Under the pieces are notes generated by a model that saw only the letters and a program-made list of their open reading frames with translations, did no database searches and had not been told where the DNA came from. Source: Calendula officinalis (lineage: Eukaryota; Streptophyta; Magnoliopsida; Asterales; Asteraceae). From it: 64,000 bases of DNA. A program made the translations under genes and the position numbers. Location: NCBI GenBank assembly GCA_963853835.1, contig OY970822.1:86099135-86163134 (forward strand), written 5' to 3'. Of this stretch, positions 58,364-64,000 are shown piece by piece (within the stretch, counting starts at the first letter, position 1; each line of letters opens with the position of its first letter).

Positions 58364-59640
58364 ATGGATAGCATGTACCAAAATCATCATCCTTATTATC
58401 AACAAGGACCACAAAACCCAAACCAAACAGCCGAGACATTTTATACCACGTTAAGGCAAGCTGATAAGCCTTTGTGGGTCGGGTCTACCAAAGCCACCAC
58501 GCTCTTCACCACTTCAAGATTATTGAACTGGAAAGCAGAATGCAATGTTTCTGACTCAGCATTTGATAAACTACTTCCAATATTCATAGACAGTCTACCC
58601 GATAGCGAGAACCTACCTACAAACTTTTACGAGACCAAGAAGATGTTGAAACCACTAGAGTTACCGTTGCATCAAATTCATGTATGCATAAACCAGTGCA
58701 TTATATTTGATGGACAAGATTCTGATTTGGATCATTGTTGAGTATGTGGTGAGAACAGATACAAGTCTAGAGGGAATAAGGTGCCTAATTTGGCCATGTT
58801 CTACATGCCGGTTGGACCAAGACTTCAAAGGTTGTTCTATTCCAAGGATATAGCCCAACAAATGACTTGGCACACAGATCATCGTATACAACCGGAAAAG
58901 ATGATACATCCTAGTGAAGGTCGAGCGTGGAACCATTTTGACTCAGTCTTTCTAGAGTTTGCACAAGAAACACGCAATGTTCGTCTTGGGTTGTGTACGG
59001 ATGGCTTCAGTCCAAGTAATTCAACAGGCACCTCGTATTCTTGTTGGCCGGTGTTTATTACGGTTTACAACCTACCTCCTTGGATGGCCTTGAAAGAGCG
59101 GTACTTACAAATTCCATTGATCATTCCCGGTCCAAGGAGTCCAGGACAAAATTTAAACGTTTTTCTCCAACCTTTAATAAATGAGTTGAAAATGTTGTTT
59201 AGTGATGGCATTGAAACTTATGATGCATGTCGAAGGAACAATTTCCATATGAAAGCCGTACTGCTGTGGACAGTTAGTGACTTCCCTGCTTATGCAATGT
59301 TGTCCGGATGGAGCACACATGGTATGTTAGCTTGTCCATATTGATCGGCTGAATCCGGATCATTCTATTTTGATTCTGGAGGGAAACCTTGTTGGTTCGA
59401 CTGTCATAGACAACATCTTCCCTCTGGACACAAGTTAAGGAGCGATAAAATAAACTTTAGGAAAAACGTTACGGCCAGGAGAGTCAGACCAATTCCGTGG
59501 CCAACTGGAGAGGATATTTGGCGCTTTATCCAAGATTTTCCTACCGTTTACCAAGGCACTCCCTTTAGTAAGACCTTTAAAAAAGCGAATGGTTTCGGGA
59601 CACAACATAATTGGGTAAAGATTATAGATTTGTATGTTTA
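58364..59640 (+). pseudogene. TNP2-type CACTA transposase, truncated with in-frame stops
   Basis: TNP2/TNPD is the CACTA transposase that cuts the element ends. One frame from ATG 58364 (MDSMYQNHHPYYQQ) carries the TNP2 blocks VPNLAMFYMPVGPRLQRLF, AWNHFDSVFLEFAQETRNVR, LGLCTDGFSP, SYSCWPVFITVYNLPPWM, LIIPGPRSPGQNLNVFLQPL, AVLLWTVSDFPAYAMLSGWS, and after a stop GTQHNWVK. TGA stops occur at 58739 (in the CxxCG zinc motif) and 59342 (just after GMLACPY, replacing a Cys-type position). The conserved C-terminal half is absent: the TNPA gene follows at once. Splicing might avoid neither stop. Not functional alone. Confidence 0.82.
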
Positions 59641-59731
59641 CATTAAAAATTTACCATTGTAATAGTGTTGTGTCAATATTATATTATTATCTATCTAACA
59701 ATTCGTGTTCTATTAAATGCAGGTATACATC

Positions 59732-61776
59732 ATGGCACCGAGTTCCCGTGGACATCCTAACCGAAGAGTTTCATCCGCTTCTGGACGTGGCCGCGGCAGT
59801 CATCAGAGGGGACCACATGACTCATATCCTTCTGGACATGGTCTTGGTAGTCATCAAAGTAGACCACGTAATAGACCACAGGACTCGCATCCTTCTGGAC
59901 ATGGTCACAACAGTCCTCAGAGTGTAGCACAGAGTGTAGCACTGAGTGTAGCACCGAGTGTAGCACATAGTGTACGACATGACTCACTTCCTTCTGGGCG
60001 TGGTCGCGGAAGTCCTCAGCGTGGACAACATGATTCTAGTCCTAGTCATTGCCACGACACTCCTACTAGTGTCCTACAGAGACAAAACGAACATCTGGAA
60101 CATTTGATTGATTCCAATGCCAGGAATAGTACGAATTTGAGTGATGCTGAGGAATATGACTCTATATTCGATGATACGACTCCTCAACCTGGCGATAGGC
60201 CATTTATAGTACGAATCGGAAAGAAGTATGTATTTTTAACATTAAATTTATGTTTCTTCATTCACGTTATAATTATACTTATTTGGTTATTTCAACATTT
60301 CAGGTTTGCAAACGGTACAATCCACCGTCGGATCAGACGTATATTCGATCAGTTTTTTGAGGGAGCGTGGCCTACCTATCAGGCAGTCCCATTGGATGTA
60401 ATCCAAAATATGTTTGATAGTTTTAGGGTAATTTATCAATTAGTTATTTGCATATTTTATTCTCATTTGTTTTAAGTTTTAATTTTTAACTTTACTTTTT
60501 TTTTTCCTTCAGACTTACTATCAATGGATTCCAGCAAATGAGGGCACAATCAGAGAAGCTTTTGAGTTCGTGTTGTCTAATCGGTACCCTGATTTAATGT
60601 GTCATTATAGGAAAGAGAGTGCAAAATTAGCTAGGTTAGCGGGTCATCCCAATGTCACCGAAAATGACTTCTCAGTAATCCGCAATTATCCTCCAGATTT
60701 GCTCAATGGTGCACAATGGCAAAAGTTGTGTGATGTAAGCAAGTTGATATATTATTGCTTTTTGTTATATTTTATTAACTACTTAATCTTACACATATTT
60801 CTACTTCTTAAAGGAGTGTTGGAACACACCTGCATGGTTGAAGAAGTCCTCAGTCGGGAAGGCCAACCGTGCTAGTAGTGATATATCTGGCAAAGTGTCT
60901 AGGCATACAGGTGGCTCGATGGGAAATGATGAGCATAGACGCAAGCTGGTAACTACTAAGCTTATCACATTTCTAAAACTTATTAGGTTCTTACTTTAAC
61001 ACTAGTTACATTTATGCTTTATGTAGCAAAAACAGTTGGGTGTTGACCCAACATTAGAACAAGTCTATTGTGATACCCACCTTACAAAGAAGGACAAAGA
61101 AAAATTCTGGGCTGGAGAGTACGATAGCTTAGAAGGGTTAGATTTTTGTACATCTACGGCAAAAGAAGTGTTGGTAAGGCGTCTTGTTTATATCCAAATT
61201 ATCTTCCGAAGTTTTAGCATTTATAACTAACTAATAATCATGTTATTTTGATGAATGCTAGGTGGCGTATAAGAAAGGCATGTGTGAAAAATATGGGGAG
61301 GACCAAAGTCAACATCCAGGGGATGATACTGATGTGTTTGTGCGTGCACAGGAAGTAAGAGGTCTAGGCTGGCGTATATACGGGGTAGGAAATTCAGATC
61401 TCAATTTCGTTGTAACTGGGAGATCATCTACATCTTCACAGGGAGGGAGCTATGCATCAACTGCGGACTACGAACGGTCCCAAGAACGGGTATGTTATGA
61501 TACATTAAAAATAAAGTGTGTTGCAAGCTTTTGGTTATATTTAAAGTATGTGTATATGTTACTATATACTTGTTATTATGTTGCTATTGATCTAAAAGCA
61601 TTATTCTATTAAGCGACTAATATTTCAAATATGTTGATTGCTATTTGAATATTTAAAGTTGTTAAAATATTTTTTAGGTCCGGGAATTGGAAGATAAACA
61701 AGCCGAAATGATGGAAAGACAAACACAAATGGAAGCACAATCGGCCGAAATTATGAAAAAGTTCCGCTCGCCTTAA
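59732..61776 (+). CDS. TNPA-like CACTA-associated protein (Ptta/En/Spm family), open
   Basis: Seven exons, 59732-60225, 60304-60427, 60513-60734, 60814-60948, 61027-61173, 61262-61489, 61678-61776, all GT-AG and in frame: 482 residues without a lesion. The N-terminus is rich in Gly, Arg, His and Ser (GRGRGSHQRGPHDS) with several repeats of HDS.PSG.GRGS and a SVAxSVA run. The centre matches the plant Ptta/En/Spm transposase domain: IRRIFDQFFEGAWPTYQAVP, YYQWIPANEG, RYPDLMCHYRKESAKLA, WNTPAWLKKS, RHTGGSMGNDEHRRKL, RGLGWRIYGVGNS. The C-terminus is a short coiled coil (ELEDKQAEMMERQTQMEAQ). In this family such proteins bind the subterminal repeats and assist or regulate transposition. The ATG at 59732 follows a 3' splice-like CAG (59720-59722), so a 5' non-coding exon may exist. 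Confidence 0.82.
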
Positions 61777-61939
61777 GTTTATTTGTTGTTTAGACGGTTC
61801 TAAGACAATGTCTTTTGTTGATACTTATTTTGGATAGTTTTAAGATTTATTGTAGACTAATTTTGGTATTTGTATTTTTCCTTTTTATGTATTTTGAGCA
61901 GAAAAATATGGATATTTTAATGCATATTTTGTTTTTTTA

Positions 61940-62443
61940 CAGCTTTAATTTTCCCTCGGAAATCCCTAGGTAATAAAACTCCACAACTTCCCTCGCAAAT
62001 CCCTCGCAAAAAAATTCCCTAGCAAATCACTAGGAAATAAATTCCCTAGCAAATCCCTAGGAAATAAATCCCCTAGGAAATCCCTCGGAAATAAATTCCC
62101 TAGCAAATCCCTAGGAAATAAATCCCCTAGGAAATCCCTCGGAAATAATTCCCTCAGAAATCCCTAGTAAAAAGCTCCCTCGGAAATCCCTCGGAAACTA
62201 TTATCCTCGGAAATCCCTCGGAAATGTTACGCGGGGTGGTTTTCTCGCAAAATTCTCGGTATTTCCTACACAAGCCATCTCCTCGAAATTTCCTCGGAAA
62301 CTTTCTCGGAATTCCCTCGGAAAGTTTTTCCGACGAATACTTTTCCGAGGAATGAAAATCCCTCGGAAATCTCTTGGAAACAGTCGTTTCCGAGGGATTT
62401 CCGAGGGATTACCTCCTAGGAACAGGGCCCTTTTTCTAGTAGT
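61940..62443. repeat. Right subterminal repeats of the CACTA element
   Basis: About twenty copies of CCCTCGGAAAT / CCCTAGGAAAT, mostly in one orientation until about 62300, then mixed with TTTCCGAGG. The two variants (CGG and AGG) alternate in blocks, e.g. CCTAGCAAATCCCTAGGAAA at 62041. Confidence 0.8.
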
Positions 62444-64000
62444 GATAGACCATATTAAATTTAGTTTAACGCTATATTAATAAATGAAAACAGATACTTC
62501 TTAAAGTCTCATTTGTAATCTTGCCTATAAAAAGAAGCATACACTTCTTCAAATATCATACTATCGTAGCGATGCAAATTTGACTCGCGGGTTCGGGTAC
62601 CCGCGGGTACCCGAGTTTTACGGGGAGGGAATTACCCGTCTAAACGGGTAACGGGTCGGGGATGGGTTTAAATTTCATACCTGAGAGCTGGTTAGGGACG
62701 CGTACGAGTTTTATAATACCAGCACCGTTTCCGACCCGAATAATTAGTTTGATGGTGAGATAATTAGTTTCAATATTTATGATGCCATGAGATATCCAAG
62801 TGATATTTATCACACCATGATTCACAGGCAATGTCACCAAACTCTCCTACATCTGCACCTGCACAATCACCAGAGTCTTACGAGATGTCTATGTATTGAT
62901 TTTGAACCTATGAGGGCTAAATTTATTGAGTTGTATTAGAAGTTTTTCCTAATTTATGAAATATAACTAATGGTTATTTTATTTTCCTTTTACTTGTATT
63001 CACATTCCAAGTTTTTCTATATTTGATTATACAAGAAACAAAAAACGTAACACAAATGCTACATAATGATATACGAGTAAATGAAAATGAAAAACTTCAT
63101 TATAATTTAAGTTTCCGAATGTTACTAAATGAAAAACTTCATTTAATATATTACAAATACCAAAAACTTCATCTTGCGTTTTTTTCTAAATGTTACTTCC
63201 TCCTCCACTGACGGAGCTAATAAACTATTGGTAAACATTTCTATATCGTTTTTAGTAGTTTAAGATTCCGAAAACAATGGAAGTACTTATTTTCGTAAAT
63301 GAAAAACAATATGAAGAATTGAAAACAATGTCTATTTTAATAGAACAAAAAAAATATTTTAAATTGCAAACTAAAATAGTTTGATTAAAATAACTATATC
63401 AACTCTAAATTATACTCATATATCTAAAATTGTTTAGTGAAAATTTGAATAATTAAATTGTTTTGAGAAAATTTTATCTGTCTCATCTTAATAAACACAA
63501 TAACAATATGTAGTCAATTTAAATTACTAATATATTTATGAAAATGAACTCTATATAATTATATACATTATCGTAAATATGTAAGTGATAGCTACTTTAT
63601 ATAGACTATATGTTTGATAATAAGGTTTCCAGAACTTTTAGTTTTGAAGAATAAGTTTTTTTTCAAAATAAAAGTTTTGTCTAAATATGAGATATTTTAA
63701 GTTTGTATTCTAAAGTAAAAAAGGAAAATCAAAATCAAAATAATTAATGAAAAGACAACTAAAGATGTGGAGGTAGTTTTCAGTGTTGTCCAAGCTCATT
63801 GGGGAACTGCAAAAGCTCTAGCACATGCATTCACTATATCGAAAATGAAAGATAAAATGTATATATGCATCATATTACGTAATATGATTGTAGAAGATTA
63901 AGGAAATGCAATCAATAACTTTGAAGAAAATTATATTCCTTGGACTACCGAAAACGAGAATCGAAAGTATGTGACGTATTACTCGTACGTGACATACTAT
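62444..64000. other. Right end of window, no gene seen
   Basis: 62560-62720 has CGGGTACCCGCGGGTACCCG and ACGGGTAACGGGTC tracts like a decayed hAT-type MITE. The rest is strongly AT-rich with only short frames (62-66 codons). At 63722-63850 the sequence GAGGTAGTTTTCAGTGTTGT is slightly less biased but gives no recognisable protein. Confidence 0.4.

Larger units (their letters stand above)
57150..62443 (+). mobile_element. Complete CACTA (En/Spm) transposon, 5.29 kb
   Basis: Ends CACTACTAGAAAAAGGTCCC and its complement GGGCCCTTTTTCTAGTAGTG; flanked by ATA on both sides (57147-57149, 62444-62446), the 3-bp duplication of CACTA elements. Subterminal repeats TTTCCGAGGGATTTCC fill 57180-57560 and 61950-62420. 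Inside are a broken TNP2-type transposase and an open TNPA-like gene. The young look of ends and duplication suggests recent movement, perhaps helped by a TNP2 from elsewhere. Confidence 0.9.

Overview
This is a plant nuclear segment, AT-rich, with spliced genes, U2-type introns and dense transposable elements (TEs). Everything recognised is eudicot-like; the TE mix would fit Asteraceae, but that is a guess and not something the sequence proves.

Layout. 1-10 kb: a sucrose synthase gene of the phloem SUS5/6/7 type (1280-7083, +), complete in exon order but with two TEs inside one exon; an intronless GT31 galactosyltransferase (7438-8319, -); a possible CLE-like secreted peptide (9079-9321, -). 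12.7-16.3 kb: a NAC045/NAC086-like transcription factor (-) with a reading-frame problem in exon 4. 16.3-24.1 kb: intergenic, filled with small DNA transposons (Stowaway, foldback, a Mutator-like element with a 9-bp target duplication, a TRIM). 24.5-25.6 kb: an intact AXY9-like wall-polysaccharide acetylation gene (+). 26.9-28.0 kb: an alpha-expansin pseudogene (-). 29.2-41.7 kb: a full-length 12.55-kb Ty1/copia retrotransposon with a very long third ORF after pol. 43.1-44.5 kb: a REVEILLE-type MYB gene (+) with an apparent frameshift. 45.9-49.1 kb: an intact cytosolic NADP-isocitrate dehydrogenase gene (+). 49.9-56.5 kb: a TE nest (Helitron, LTR fragment, hAT-type MITE hosting a solo LTR and a foldback element carrying about 11 perfect copies of a 20-bp palindrome). 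57.15-62.44 kb: a complete CACTA transposon with a broken TNP2 and an open, seven-exon TNPA-like gene. The last 1.5 kb shows no gene.

How the genes relate. Genes here are independently transcribed. The sucrose synthase and NAC genes both belong to clades known for sieve-element roles (UDP-glucose for sieve-plate callose; sieve-element enucleation), and a possible CLE peptide lies between them. GT31, AXY9 and expansin belong to cell-wall families. The primary story is TE-driven remodelling: a TRIM LTR that carries a consensus splice donor exactly at its insertion edge in a coding exon, multi-layer nested insertions, and a palindrome-array foldback element are the most unusual structures. Coordinates of introns and element ends were read by eye from splice consensus, frame and target duplications; no alignment or expression data were available.
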